57,688 nt of DNA from Solirubrobacteraceae bacterium (lineage in GTDB: Bacteria > Actinomycetota > Thermoleophilia > Solirubrobacterales > Solirubrobacteraceae). Both the position numbers and the translations under genes were made by a program. Positions 46,342 through 53,369 of the stretch are shown piece by piece (position 1 is the stretch's first letter; every line of letters starts with the position of its first letter). Where the stretch lies: positions 1 through 57,688 of the forward strand of contig JANJTP010000018.1 in assembly GCA_024711025.1 (NCBI GenBank), read 5' to 3'. The notes under the pieces were generated by a model. The model was not told where the DNA came from and did no database searches. It saw nothing but the letters and a program-made list of their open reading frames with translations.

Positions 46342-46470
46342 CGTTCGTCGGCCTCCGGGGTTAGCTGACGGGCTGGCGCGAAACGAACCTGCGCTCCCCG
46401 CGGGATCACCGCGGAGTTCGCCCCAAACTTTGGGTCCCCCGGTCCCCGCGATCGCGGGGATTCGGCGTCT
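46342..46470 (-). ncRNA. c-di-AMP riboswitch (ydaO/yuaA class) before the NlpC/P60 gene
   Basis: Read on the minus strand, the hallmark pieces of the actinobacterial ydaO/yuaA riboswitch occur in order: GCCGAATCC (46466-46458), a CCCCGCGATCGCGGGG hairpin (46459-46444), GACCGGGGGACCCA, GGGGCGAACTCCGCG, then CCCGTCAGCTAACC and GGAGGC (46373-46350). It ends about 20 nt before the GTG of the hydrolase gene. This class binds c-di-AMP and usually lowers expression of cell-wall hydrolase and ion-transport genes when the ligand is abundant. The exact ends are approximate. Confidence 0.9.
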
Positions 46471-46481
46471 TGTGCGCGCGC

Positions 46482-46487
46482 ACAGTA
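46482..46487 (-). promoter_or_regulatory. -10 box (TACTGT) for the riboswitch transcript
   Basis: TACTGT on the minus strand; a start about 8 nt on would place the RNA 5' end just ahead of the riboswitch. Confidence 0.4.
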
Positions 46488-46600
46488 CACAAGCGCGACG
46501 ACGGAACGCCATCTCGCCGTCGCGAAGACCCTCGCAGTTTGCGGGGAGGACCCGCAGTACTGGCTCCGTTTCCTGGTCGGTGGGGCCGATGATTCGGCGC

Positions 46601-46733
46601 GCCCCGAACGACGCGGCACGCCCCGAACGACGCGGCACGCCCCGAACGACGCGGCACGCCCCGAACGACGCGGCGCGCCCCGAACGACGCGGCACGCCCC
46701 GAACGACGCGGCACGCCCCGAGCCATGCGGCAC
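46601..46733. repeat. Seven 19-bp tandem repeats
   Basis: The unit GCCCCGAACGACGCGGCAC is repeated head to tail at 46601, 46620, 46639, 46658, 46677, 46696 and 46715. The first six are identical but for one base (46658 unit); the last is degenerate. There are no spacers, and 19 is not a multiple of three, so it is neither CRISPR nor coding. It lies upstream of the riboswitch promoter. Confidence 0.95.
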
Positions 46734-46746
46734 GCCTGCGAGGGTT

Positions 46747-46789
46747 GTGGCTGCAGTAGCTCAGGTATGGGGTGTGTTTCTGCAGCCAC
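46747..46789. repeat. Inverted repeat with 10-bp perfect arms
   Basis: GTGGCTGCAG (46747-46756) and CTGCAGCCAC (46780-46789) flank 23 nt of lower G+C content. It could be an operator or an RNA hairpin; it sits right after the 19-bp repeats. Confidence 0.7.
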
Positions 46790-46911
46790 GTTCCCGTCGC
46801 GGCGGCGACGGCACGAAGGCGGCGCGGTCCTGTCGCAGAGCGTGCGCGATCAGCGGGCGCAGCGGGTCTCGTCGGAGGTGGCCGACCGGCGGACGCGCCC
46901 GCCGCCCTCGC

Positions 46912-46917
46912 TATGGT
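46912..46917 (+). promoter_or_regulatory. -10 box (TATGGT) of the cell-wall-binding lipoprotein gene
   Basis: TATGGT with 9 nt to the ATG at 46927; leaderless mRNA predicted. Confidence 0.45.
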
Positions 46918-46926
46918 CGCGCCGCG

Positions 46927-48129
46927 ATGCGCCCGATCGGCAACCGTCGCGCCACGGCCGCACTGGCGCTGGCGCTCTCCGCGCTGGCCCTGGCCGCCTG
47001 CGGCCGCGGCGGCGACTCGCGCGACGAGGGGCGCACGACGCGCGGCCCGGGCTCGTCCCCCGGTCCCGCCGCAAGCCCCTCGCCGGCGACCCCCGACCTG
47101 GCGTCGGTGACCAAGAACACCGCCCGCGTCGAGGCCGACGAGCCCGTCGAGGTGGCCGCGGCCGTCGCCTCGATCGTCTACCCGTCGGATCTCGGAGGCG
47201 ATCGACCGGATGCCGTCGCGCTCGCCGACGTCCGCGACTGGCGTGCAGCCGTCGCCGGCGCGGTGCTGATGGCGCCGCCGCTGCGCGCGCCGCTGCTGCT
47301 GACCGATGCCGGCGAGATCCCCGCGGCGACCGCCGCGGCGATCGAGCGCCTGAGCCCGCGCGGCTCGTCTCGCGCGGGCGGCGCGCAGGCCGTGCGCCTC
47401 GGAACCGCCGGGAGCGTCCCGGGCCTGCGCACCACGTCGATCGCCGGCGACGACCCGTTCGCCCTGGCCGGTCGCATCGCCGAGTACCGCGCCCGACTGG
47501 CGGGCCGCTACGCGAACGCGGTCGTCGTCGTCGGCTCGGACTCTCCCGAGCTGGCGGCCCCGGCGGCCGCGTGGGCGGCGAAGTCCGGCGATCCGGTGCT
47601 GTTCGCCACGCGCACCACCCTGCCCACCGCGACCCGCCGGGCGATCCGCGCGCACGGCCGGCCGCGTATCTACGTGCTCGGGTCGGCCGCCGCCGTCGGC
47701 GACGGCGTGCGAGCGCAGCTCTCTCGACTGGGCACGGTGACCCGGCTGGCAGCCCGTACGCCGCAGGCCGCGGCCGTCGCCTTCGCACGCTTCTCCGAGG
47801 GCGCGTTCGGCTGGGGAGTCAGCGACCCCGGGCACGGCTTCGTGTTCGCGGCCCCCGGCCGGCCCGCGCTCGCCGGGGCCGCCGCCGCCCTCTCGGCGAG
47901 CGGCTCGTACGGGCCGCTGCTGCTGCTCGACGACGACGGCGGCCTGCCGGCGGTGGTCCGCGACTACCTGCTCGACGTCAAGCCCGGCTACTCCCGCGAC
48001 CCGGTGCGCGGGGTCTACAATCACGCGTGGATCGTCGGCGCAGCGGCCACGGTCCCGTTCGCGACGCAGGCCGAGATCGACGGCCTGCTCGAGATCGCCC
48101 CCGTCCCCCCTCCCCCCAGCGAGCCGTGA
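46927..48129 (+). CDS. Lipoprotein with cell-wall-binding repeat 2 (CWBR2)-like domain
   Basis: 400-aa predicted lipoprotein: signal MRPIGNRRATAALALALSAL, lipobox Cys in LALAACGRGG, then a Pro/Ser/Gly-rich spacer (28-55). The body has CWBR2-like repeats seen as paired strands: APLLLTDAGEIPAATAAAIE, ANAVVVVGSDSPELAAPAAA and VLFATRTTLPTATRRAI with RIYVLGSAAAVGDGVRAQL. This domain in clostridia and actinobacteria anchors proteins to the wall. The next small gene overlaps the stop (GTGA). Confidence 0.8.
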   Translation: MRPIGNRRATAALALALSALALAACGRGGDSRDEGRTTRGPGSSPGPAASPSPATPDLASVTKNTARVEADEPVEVAAAVASIVYPSDLGGDRPDAVALADVRDWRAAVAGAVLMAPPLRAPLLLTDAGEIPAATAAAIERLSPRGSSRAGGAQAVRLGTAGSVPGLRTTSIAGDDPFALAGRIAEYRARLAGRYANAVVVVGSDSPELAAPAAAWAAKSGDPVLFATRTTLPTATRRAIRAHGRPRIYVLGSAAAVGDGVRAQLSRLGTVTRLAARTPQAAAVAFARFSEGAFGWGVSDPGHGFVFAAPGRPALAGAAAALSASGSYGPLLLLDDDGGLPAVVRDYLLDVKPGYSRDPVRGVYNHAWIVGAAATVPFATQAEIDGLLEIAPVPPPPSEP

Positions 48130-48407
48130 GCGAAGCCGAGAGCCCAGTCCTGACCGCGACAAGCCGCGTCACCGTCGACGACGTGCGCGAGCTGGTGGGC
48201 GCGTCGACCCCGCACTTCGCGCTGCAGATCCGCAACCGCCTGCGGCGCCTGACGCTCGACCTCCCCGCCGGCCATCCGGCCCGGATCGAGGCGGAGCGCG
48301 AGATCGCACGGCTCGAGACGCTCGGGCTCGCGGGCGAGCACCGCGGTCGCCCCGCCGAGCCGGGGCTCGCTCCGCTCGCGTCGGCCGGCGGCCCGGCCCT
48401 CGGCTAG
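48126..48407 (+). CDS. Small conserved hypothetical protein
   Basis: 93-aa protein, MSEAESPVLTATSRVTVDDV at the start. A helical core (VRELVGASTPHFALQIRNRL and HPARIEAEREIARLETLGL) is followed by a Pro/Ala tail. I do not recognise the family. It starts at a GTG that overlaps the lipoprotein stop (GTGA), which argues that it is a real, coupled gene. Confidence 0.6.
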   Translation: MSEAESPVLTATSRVTVDDVRELVGASTPHFALQIRNRLRRLTLDLPAGHPARIEAEREIARLETLGLAGEHRGRPAEPGLAPLASAGGPALG

Positions 48408-48423
48408 GAACCCCGCCGCGGGG

Positions 48424-48429
48424 TAGGCT
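48424..48429 (+). promoter_or_regulatory. -10 box (TAGGCT) of the xseA operon
   Basis: TAGGCT with 7 nt to an ATG at 48437 that opens an 11-codon leader frame; the mRNA 5' end should fall at or next to that ATG. Confidence 0.55.
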
Positions 48430-48436
48430 GGCGGCG

Positions 48437-48472
48437 ATGCGCGCCGGCCCCGCTCCCGTCCATCGGCCTTGA
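48437..48472 (+). CDS. Predicted 11-residue leader peptide upstream of xseA
   Basis: ATG-led frame coding MRAGPAPVHRP, whose TGA stop (48470-48472) overlaps the TTG that starts xseA (48469-48471). The ATG lies 7 nt after a TAGGCT hexamer. No Shine-Dalgarno precedes the xseA TTG, so leaderless translation of this peptide followed by re-initiation is a plausible way to translate xseA. No amino-acid run typical of attenuators is present. Confidence 0.45.
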   Translation: MRAGPAPVHRP

Positions 48473-49839
48473 CCCGGAGCCGGGAGCACGACGGCTCGAC
48501 GCCGGCACCGGCACCGGCACCGGCGGAGCCCGAGCCGCGCCCCGAGGGGCTGGAGGGCAGTGAGCTTCCGGGGCCGTTCCCCGTCGGCACCTGGGCGAAG
48601 GGCTTCCAGGGCTTCCTACGCACCCGTCCGCGCGTGCAGCTCTTCGGCGAGGTCTGGAACCTGCGCCGCTCACGCGCCAAGGTCTACTTCGAGCTGCGCG
48701 ACGTCGACGGCGCGGCACCGTGCTCGATCTGGGCCGACCGGCTCGACGCGCTCGGCCTGCCCGAGGGGAGCCTCGTCGACGGCGCGCGCGTCGTCGTCGC
48801 GGGCGGGCCCGGCTACTACCCGGGGAGCCGCACCGCATCGCCGAGCTTCGGCTTCGACGTCTCGGCGCTGCGGATCGCGGGCGAGGGCGATCTGCTCGCC
48901 CAGCTCGCGGCGCTGCGCCGCCGGCTCGACGCCGAAGGCCTCTTCAAGCCGCAGAAGGCGCTGCCCCGCACGACGCTGCCCCGGATGATCGGGGTCGTGA
49001 CCGGCGAGGGCGGCAAGGCCCGCGACGACGTCCTCGCCGCGCTGCTCCGGCGAGGCTGGGGCGGCCGGCTGGTCTGGGCGTTCGCGCCCGTCCAGGACCG
49101 CCACGCCGCGCCGGCGATCACCCGCGCGCTGCAGGACCTTGCGGCGCTGGAGGAGGTGGACGTCGTGATCGTCGCGCGCGGCGGCGGCTCGCTGGCCGAC
49201 CTGTTCGCGTTCTGCGACGAGATGCTCTGCCGGACGGTGGCCCTGCTGCGCGTGCCGGTGATCGCCAGCCTCGGCCATCACACCGACAGCACGCTGCTCG
49301 ACGACGTCGCCGCCGTGAGCTGCTCGACGCCGACGCACGCCGCGACCGCCGCCGTGCCGCTCGACATCGGCGAGCAGCGCCGGCTCATCGCCGTGGCCGG
49401 GCGCTCGCTCGCACGCCACGGGCGGCGCGCGGTCGTCGAGCGCGCACGAGCGCTCACGAGGCTGGCCCGCGTGCCCGGCGAACACGTCGAGCGCCAGCGC
49501 CGAGCGCTGCACCAGGAGCTTCGCGAGCTGCGCGCGAGCGCGACGCGGCGGGTCGCCGAGCGGCGCCGCGGGAGCGCCGTCCACGCCGAGGTCCTGCGCC
49601 GCAAGGCCACGGCCGCCGCGGATTCGGGGGTCCGCGAGCGTCGCCGCGCGCTCGACGGGCTCACACTCGCGCTCGACGCACACGAGCCGCGACGGGTGCT
49701 CGAACGCGGCTACGCGATGGTCGACGACGGCGCGGGCGCACTGGTCACGAGCGCGACGGCGGCGCGGGCGGCCCGCAGCCTCCGGGTGACGTTCGCCGAC
49801 GGGTCGGTCCGGGCCGACGTCAAGGATGCAGGTACATGA
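48469..49839 (+). CDS. xseA: Exodeoxyribonuclease VII large subunit
   Basis: 456-aa large subunit of exonuclease VII, which degrades single-stranded DNA in both directions. After a Pro/Glu-rich N-terminus (1-35) comes the OB-fold (VQLFGEVWNLRRSRAKVYFE), then the catalytic core: PRMIGVVTGEGGKARDDVLA, VIVARGGGSLADLFAFCDE and VIASLGHHTDSTLLDDVA, followed by the long coiled-coil region (about 290-420) and the C-terminal PRRVLERGYAMV. The TTG start is inferred from overlap with the leader frame. xseB follows by ATGA overlap. Confidence 0.93.
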   Translation: MTRSREHDGSTPAPAPAPAEPEPRPEGLEGSELPGPFPVGTWAKGFQGFLRTRPRVQLFGEVWNLRRSRAKVYFELRDVDGAAPCSIWADRLDALGLPEGSLVDGARVVVAGGPGYYPGSRTASPSFGFDVSALRIAGEGDLLAQLAALRRRLDAEGLFKPQKALPRTTLPRMIGVVTGEGGKARDDVLAALLRRGWGGRLVWAFAPVQDRHAAPAITRALQDLAALEEVDVVIVARGGGSLADLFAFCDEMLCRTVALLRVPVIASLGHHTDSTLLDDVAAVSCSTPTHAATAAVPLDIGEQRRLIAVAGRSLARHGRRAVVERARALTRLARVPGEHVERQRRALHQELRELRASATRRVAERRRGSAVHAEVLRRKATAAADSGVRERRRALDGLTLALDAHEPRRVLERGYAMVDDGAGALVTSATAARAARSLRVTFADGSVRADVKDAGT

Positions 49840-50081
49840 GCGACGACGAGCAGAGCTACGAGAGCGCGACCGCGCGCCTCGAGGAGATCATCCGGCGGCT
49901 GGATTCCGGCTCGGCGGGGCTGCGCGAGACGCTGGAGCTCGTCCGCGAGGGCCGCGGCCTGGTGGAGTTCTGCGCCGGTGAGCTCGACGCCGTGAGCCGG
50001 GGCCTCGAGGAGCTGCGTCTCGACGAGCTCGTCGCCCGCCTGGAGGCGCAGGCGCCGAGCACCGCCGGGGAGGGCTCATGA
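49836..50081 (+). CDS. xseB: Exodeoxyribonuclease VII small subunit
   Basis: 81-aa helical small subunit that binds the coiled coil of XseA: SYESATARLEEIIRRLDSGS, then LRETLELVREGRGLVEFC. ATG overlaps the xseA stop (ATGA) and its own stop overlaps the next start (ATGA). Confidence 0.93.
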   Translation: MSDDEQSYESATARLEEIIRRLDSGSAGLRETLELVREGRGLVEFCAGELDAVSRGLEELRLDELVARLEAQAPSTAGEGS

Positions 50082-51136
50082 GCACCTGGTCGCGCCTGGC
50101 GGACCTGCCGTTGACGATCGACGACTATGCGCTCGAGCCGCGCGAGCAGCTCGTGTCGAGCGGCTTCCAGCGCCGCACGACGACCTACCTGCTGCGTGGC
50201 GCCGGCGGGGAGGGAGCCGGCGAGGACGTCTCCTACGACGTCGACGACCAGGAGGCGCTCCAGCGGGCGGGGGCGACGCTTCCGCTCGCCGGGTCGTGGA
50301 CGCTCGGCTCGTTCTGCGAGCACGTCGAGGCGCTCGGGCTGTGGCCCGAGCCGCCCCGGCACGCGCCGTCGGTCCAGTACCGCGTGTGGGGCTACGAGTC
50401 GGCGGCGCTCGACCTTGCGCTGCGCCAGGCCGGCACCTCGCTGCACGTGCACCTGCGCCGCGACCTGCGCCCCGTGCGATTCGTCTGCTCGCGACGGCTC
50501 AACGGCCCCGACGAGCCGCCGGACGCGCGGCGTATAACGGGACTGCTGGAGCGCTATCCGACGCTGCGCTTCAAGCTCGACCCGATGCCGTCGTGGACGA
50601 GCGCGATCGTCGCCGAGCTGCAGGCGACCGGCGCGGTCGACTCGGTCGACCTCAAGGGCCTCTACGAGGGCACGATCGTCGACAACCCCGCCGACCCGGT
50701 CTTCTACCGCTGGATCGCCGAGTCGTTCCCGGACGCCTGGATCGAGGACCCGAAGCTGACGCCCGAGACCGACGAGGCGCTGCGCCCGTTCCGCGACCGA
50801 ATCACCTGGGACGCCAACATCCACTCCGTCGAGGACGTCGACGCACTGCCGTTCGCGCCGCGGATGGTCAACGTGAAGCCGAGCCGCTTCGGCCCGCTGC
50901 GCGAGCTCATGCGGATGTACGACACGTGCGCGGAGCGCGGGATCGGCATGTACGGCGGCGGCCAGTTCGAGCTCGGTCCGGGGCGAGGCCAGATCCAGCT
51001 CCTGGCGTCGCTGTTCCACTCCGACGGGCCGAACGACGTCGCACCGACCGGCTACAACGAGCCCGACCCGCCGGACGGCCTGCCCGCCAGCCCGCTGCCC
51101 GTGGCGGCGCACGAGCTCGGCATGCGCTGGGGCTGA
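50078..51136 (+). CDS. Enolase-superfamily protein (muconate-lactonizing/OSB-synthase-like)
   Basis: 352-aa protein with the barrel signatures of the enolase superfamily: FKLDPMPSW (KxD in place of KxK), the metal-binding series VDLKGLY, WIEDPKL and TWDANIHS, and a C-terminal lysine in MVNVKPSRFG, with GGGQFELGPGRGQ near the end. These point to an enzyme that removes a proton alpha to a carboxylate. I cannot name the substrate. It overlaps xseB by ATGA, an unexpected pairing with a nuclease. Confidence 0.75.
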   Translation: MSTWSRLADLPLTIDDYALEPREQLVSSGFQRRTTTYLLRGAGGEGAGEDVSYDVDDQEALQRAGATLPLAGSWTLGSFCEHVEALGLWPEPPRHAPSVQYRVWGYESAALDLALRQAGTSLHVHLRRDLRPVRFVCSRRLNGPDEPPDARRITGLLERYPTLRFKLDPMPSWTSAIVAELQATGAVDSVDLKGLYEGTIVDNPADPVFYRWIAESFPDAWIEDPKLTPETDEALRPFRDRITWDANIHSVEDVDALPFAPRMVNVKPSRFGPLRELMRMYDTCAERGIGMYGGGQFELGPGRGQIQLLASLFHSDGPNDVAPTGYNEPDPPDGLPASPLPVAAHELGMRWG

Positions 51137-51157
51137 GCGGCCGCCGAAGGGGCTCAG
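51133..51157. terminator. Hairpin between the enolase-like and thiolase genes
   Basis: CTGAGC / GCTCAG inverted repeat with a 13-nt loop, spanning the stop codons of two convergent genes. Confidence 0.4.
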
Positions 51158-52323
51158 ATCCGCTGGATCAGGGTGCCGGTCCCGAGGCCGCCGCCGCAGC
51201 ACATCGTGACGAGGCCGATCTCCTTGTCCTCGTCCTCGAGGGTGTGCAGGAGCGTGGTGATCAGGCGCGCGCCGGTCGAGCCGAGCGGGTGGCCGAGCGC
51301 CATCGCGCCGCCACGGACATTGACGCGGTCCATGTCCGGGTGGTGCTCGCGGGCCCAGGCGAGCACGACCGGCGCGAACGCCTCGTTGACCTCGAAGCGG
51401 TCGATGTCGCCGATGGCCATGCTGTTGCGCTCCAGCAGCCTGGCGGTCGCCGGGATCGGTCCTTCGAGCATCTTCACCGGGTCGGTGCCGACGCTCGTCT
51501 GGTCGACGATCCGCGCGCGCGGGGCAACGCCCAGCTCGTCGGCCTTCTCACGGGCCATCAGCAGGACCGCCGCGGCGCCGTCGGAGATCTGCGAGGAGTT
51601 GCCGGCGGTGATCCGGCCGTCCTCCTTGAACGCCGGCCGCAGAGCGGCGAGCGCCTCGAGCGTCGTGTCCGGCCGAATCCCCTGATCGGCGACGACCACC
51701 TGGCCGTCGATCTCGAACGGGACGACCTCGCGCGCGAAGGCGCCCCCTTCGGTCGCCTTCGCGGCGAGCCGATGGGAGCGCAGCGCGAGCTCGTCCATCT
51801 CGGCGCGGGTGATCTCCCACTCGTCGGCGATCATCTCCGCTCCGAGGCCCTGGCCGACGATGTGGTGGCGGTCCATCAGCTTCGGCGTGAAGGCGATGCC
51901 GTACTCCTGCTGGATCCTCATCCCGTCGGCGAACGAGACGTGGCCCATGTGCTCCACGCCCGAGCCGATCACGACGTCGTGGATGCCGGCGGCGATCAGC
52001 GCTGCGCCGAACCCGACCGCCTGCTGCGCCGAGCCGCACTGGAGGTCGACCGTCTGGGCCGAGGTCCCGATCGGCAGGCCCTCCTGCAGCCACGCGTTGC
52101 GCGCGATGTTGAACGCCTGCTCGCCGAACTGCTGCACGCAGCCGGCGATCACGTCCTCGACCTCGCCGGCGTCGATCCCGCTGCGCGCGATCAGCTCCGT
52201 ATACGTCCTTCCCAGCAGATCGGCCGGATGCGTGTCCTTGAAGTAGCCCTTCTCCCTGTGGCCGCGACCGATCGGCGTGCGAACGGCATCGACGATGACG
52301 ACCTCTCGACCCTGCTGCGCCAT
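51154..52323 (-). CDS. Acetyl-CoA acyltransferase (thiolase)
   Basis: 389-aa thiolase of beta-oxidation or acetoacetyl-CoA formation. The acyl-binding nucleophile is Cys96 in VDLQCGSAQQA; the remaining catalytic motifs are NEAFAPV, GHPLGSTGAR and CCGGGLGTG. Starts at ATG 52323 with GGAGGT 9 nt upstream. TACCCT on the minus strand (52365-52370) suits a leadered transcript of about 35 nt. Divergent from the dehydrogenase gene at 52428. Confidence 0.93.
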   Translation of the reverse strand: MAQQGREVVIVDAVRTPIGRGHREKGYFKDTHPADLLGRTYTELIARSGIDAGEVEDVIAGCVQQFGEQAFNIARNAWLQEGLPIGTSAQTVDLQCGSAQQAVGFGAALIAAGIHDVVIGSGVEHMGHVSFADGMRIQQEYGIAFTPKLMDRHHIVGQGLGAEMIADEWEITRAEMDELALRSHRLAAKATEGGAFAREVVPFEIDGQVVVADQGIRPDTTLEALAALRPAFKEDGRITAGNSSQISDGAAAVLLMAREKADELGVAPRARIVDQTSVGTDPVKMLEGPIPATARLLERNSMAIGDIDRFEVNEAFAPVVLAWAREHHPDMDRVNVRGGAMALGHPLGSTGARLITTLLHTLEDEDKEIGLVTMCCGGGLGTGTLIQRI

Positions 52324-52364
52324 GGATCAGCTACCTCCGGTTCTTGTCGAGCACGACCATCGAG

Positions 52365-52370
52365 AGGGTA
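52365..52370 (-). promoter_or_regulatory. -10 box (TACCCT) of the thiolase gene
   Basis: TACCCT on the minus strand about 42 nt before the ATG, with a GGAGGT ribosome site in the leader. Confidence 0.4.
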
Positions 52371-52411
52371 GTCGCCCCGGTCGACCGCTACGCGCCACGC
52401 GGCGCGCGCGG

Positions 52412-52417
52412 TAACCT
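52412..52417 (+). promoter_or_regulatory. -10 box (TAACCT) of the 3-hydroxyacyl-CoA dehydrogenase gene
   Basis: TAACCT with 10 nt to the ATG at 52428; leaderless mRNA predicted. It chooses this ATG over in-frame starts up to 28 codons upstream. Confidence 0.5.
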
Positions 52418-52427
52418 GCCGCGCCGC

Positions 52428-53228
52428 ATGCAAGACGAGCGCCTCGCCATCGCAGGGACCGGTTCGATCGCCTGCGGGCTCGCGGTGGTCGGCGCCCGTT
52501 TGGGAGATGTCCACGTCAGAGCCCGCTCCGAGTCCTCGGCGGAGCGCGCGCGCGGCGCCATCGCCGCCCTGCGCGAGAAGCTCGGCGACGACGACGGATC
52601 CGGCGAGATCCACGTCGGAACCGAATGGGAGCCGCTGGCGTCGGCCACGGTGCTCGTCGAGGCGGTCGCCGAGGAGCCGGTCGTCAAGGGCGGCGTGCTC
52701 GGTCGCCTCGATGCGCTCGCCGCCCCCGACGCGATCATCGCGACGACGACCTCCTCGCTCTCGATCTCCGACCTGGCGCGAGCCAGCGGCAGACCGGACC
52801 GCTTCGTCGGCCTGCACGTCTTCAACCCGGTGACGCGGATGGAGCTCGTCGAGCTCGCTTTCCCGGCGCAGGCGCGCGAGAGCACCGTCGCCCGCGCCAG
52901 CGCGCTCTGCGAGGCGCTCGGCAAGACCTCGGTCGTCGTTCCGGACACGCCCGGCTTCGTCGTCAACCGCCTGCTGTTCCCCTACCTGTTCTCCGCGGTC
53001 GACTTCATGGAGCGGCACGGGATGCGGCCCGAGGACATCGACGAGTGCATGCGCCTCGGCGCCGGCCATCCGATGGGGCCGCTCGCGCTGCTCGACTTCG
53101 TCGGCCTCGACGTCGCTGCGGCGATCGGGCGCGAAATCGGCGTGCCCGTCCCCCAGCGGATCGGCGCGCTGGTCGGCGAGGGCGCGCTCGGCCGCAAGAC
53201 CGGGCGCGGCTTCTACAACTACGGCTGA
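52428..53228 (+). CDS. 3-hydroxyacyl-CoA dehydrogenase (3-hydroxybutyryl-CoA type)
   Basis: 266-aa NAD-dependent dehydrogenase. The Rossmann start IAGTGSIACGLAVVGA is slightly divergent (GxGxMGxG in most members). TTTSSLSISDLA, GLHVFNPVTRMELVEL (catalytic His in HVFNPV), VVVPDTPGFVVNRLLFPYL and GAGHPMGPLALLDFVGLD are family signatures; FYNYG ends it. With the divergent thiolase it forms a small fatty-acid/hydroxybutyrate degradation pair. Confidence 0.9.
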   Translation: MQDERLAIAGTGSIACGLAVVGARLGDVHVRARSESSAERARGAIAALREKLGDDDGSGEIHVGTEWEPLASATVLVEAVAEEPVVKGGVLGRLDALAAPDAIIATTTSSLSISDLARASGRPDRFVGLHVFNPVTRMELVELAFPAQARESTVARASALCEALGKTSVVVPDTPGFVVNRLLFPYLFSAVDFMERHGMRPEDIDECMRLGAGHPMGPLALLDFVGLDVAAAIGREIGVPVPQRIGALVGEGALGRKTGRGFYNYG

Positions 53229-53260
53229 GCGGCGCCGCCGGCCCGAGCGCGAAGGCCGCG

Positions 53261-53323
53261 GGCACTCCAGGGACCCGTCGACATGCCCCCCTGGCACTCC
53301 GGGGACCCGTCGACATGCCCCCT
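53261..53323. repeat. Two 32-bp direct repeats
   Basis: Copies at 53261-53292 and 53293-53323 share ACCCGTCGACATGCCCCC and an upstream GGCACTCC. Each can fold CCAGGG/CCCTGG-type stems. They follow the dehydrogenase stop by about 30 nt and may act as its terminator. Confidence 0.8.
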
Positions 53324-53334
53324 GGACCGAAACC

Positions 53335-53363
53335 TTAACGACCTCGTAGCCCGTCTTTAGGCT
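53335..53363 (+). promoter_or_regulatory. Promoter in a gene-free region (TTAACG-17-TAGGCT)
   Basis: -35 TTAACG at 53335-53340, exactly 17 nt, -10 TAGGCT at 53358-53363; predicted start near 53370. The only start codons right after it are a TTG 3 nt on and ATGs within the GCATGATG at 53382; none leads a coding-like frame. Confidence 0.5.
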
Positions 53364-53369
53364 GCGTTG

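Larger units (their letters stand above)
46327..46926. other. 600-bp gene-free region between divergent cell-wall genes
   Basis: Contains, from left to right, the c-di-AMP riboswitch and its promoter (minus strand), a block of seven 19-bp tandem repeats, a 10-bp-arm inverted repeat, about 120 bp in which I see nothing, and the -10 box of the next gene. Open frames crossing it have no coding character. Confidence 0.75.

Noticed and set aside
46601-46733. CRISPR array.
   Set aside because: The units are 19 bp and directly abutting with no unique spacers, and there are no cas genes.
46725-46920. A small Cys-rich ORF beginning MRHACEGCGC.
   Set aside because: Its cysteines come from the inverted repeat itself, the remaining codons are Arg-rich without third-position bias, and the frame simply runs into another reading of the next gene.
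45733-48162. An 809-codon minus-strand frame ending in the NlpC/P60 domain.
   Set aside because: The upstream portion runs across the riboswitch and the 19-bp repeats and opposite the CWBR2 lipoprotein gene; the signal peptide at 46326 marks the true start.
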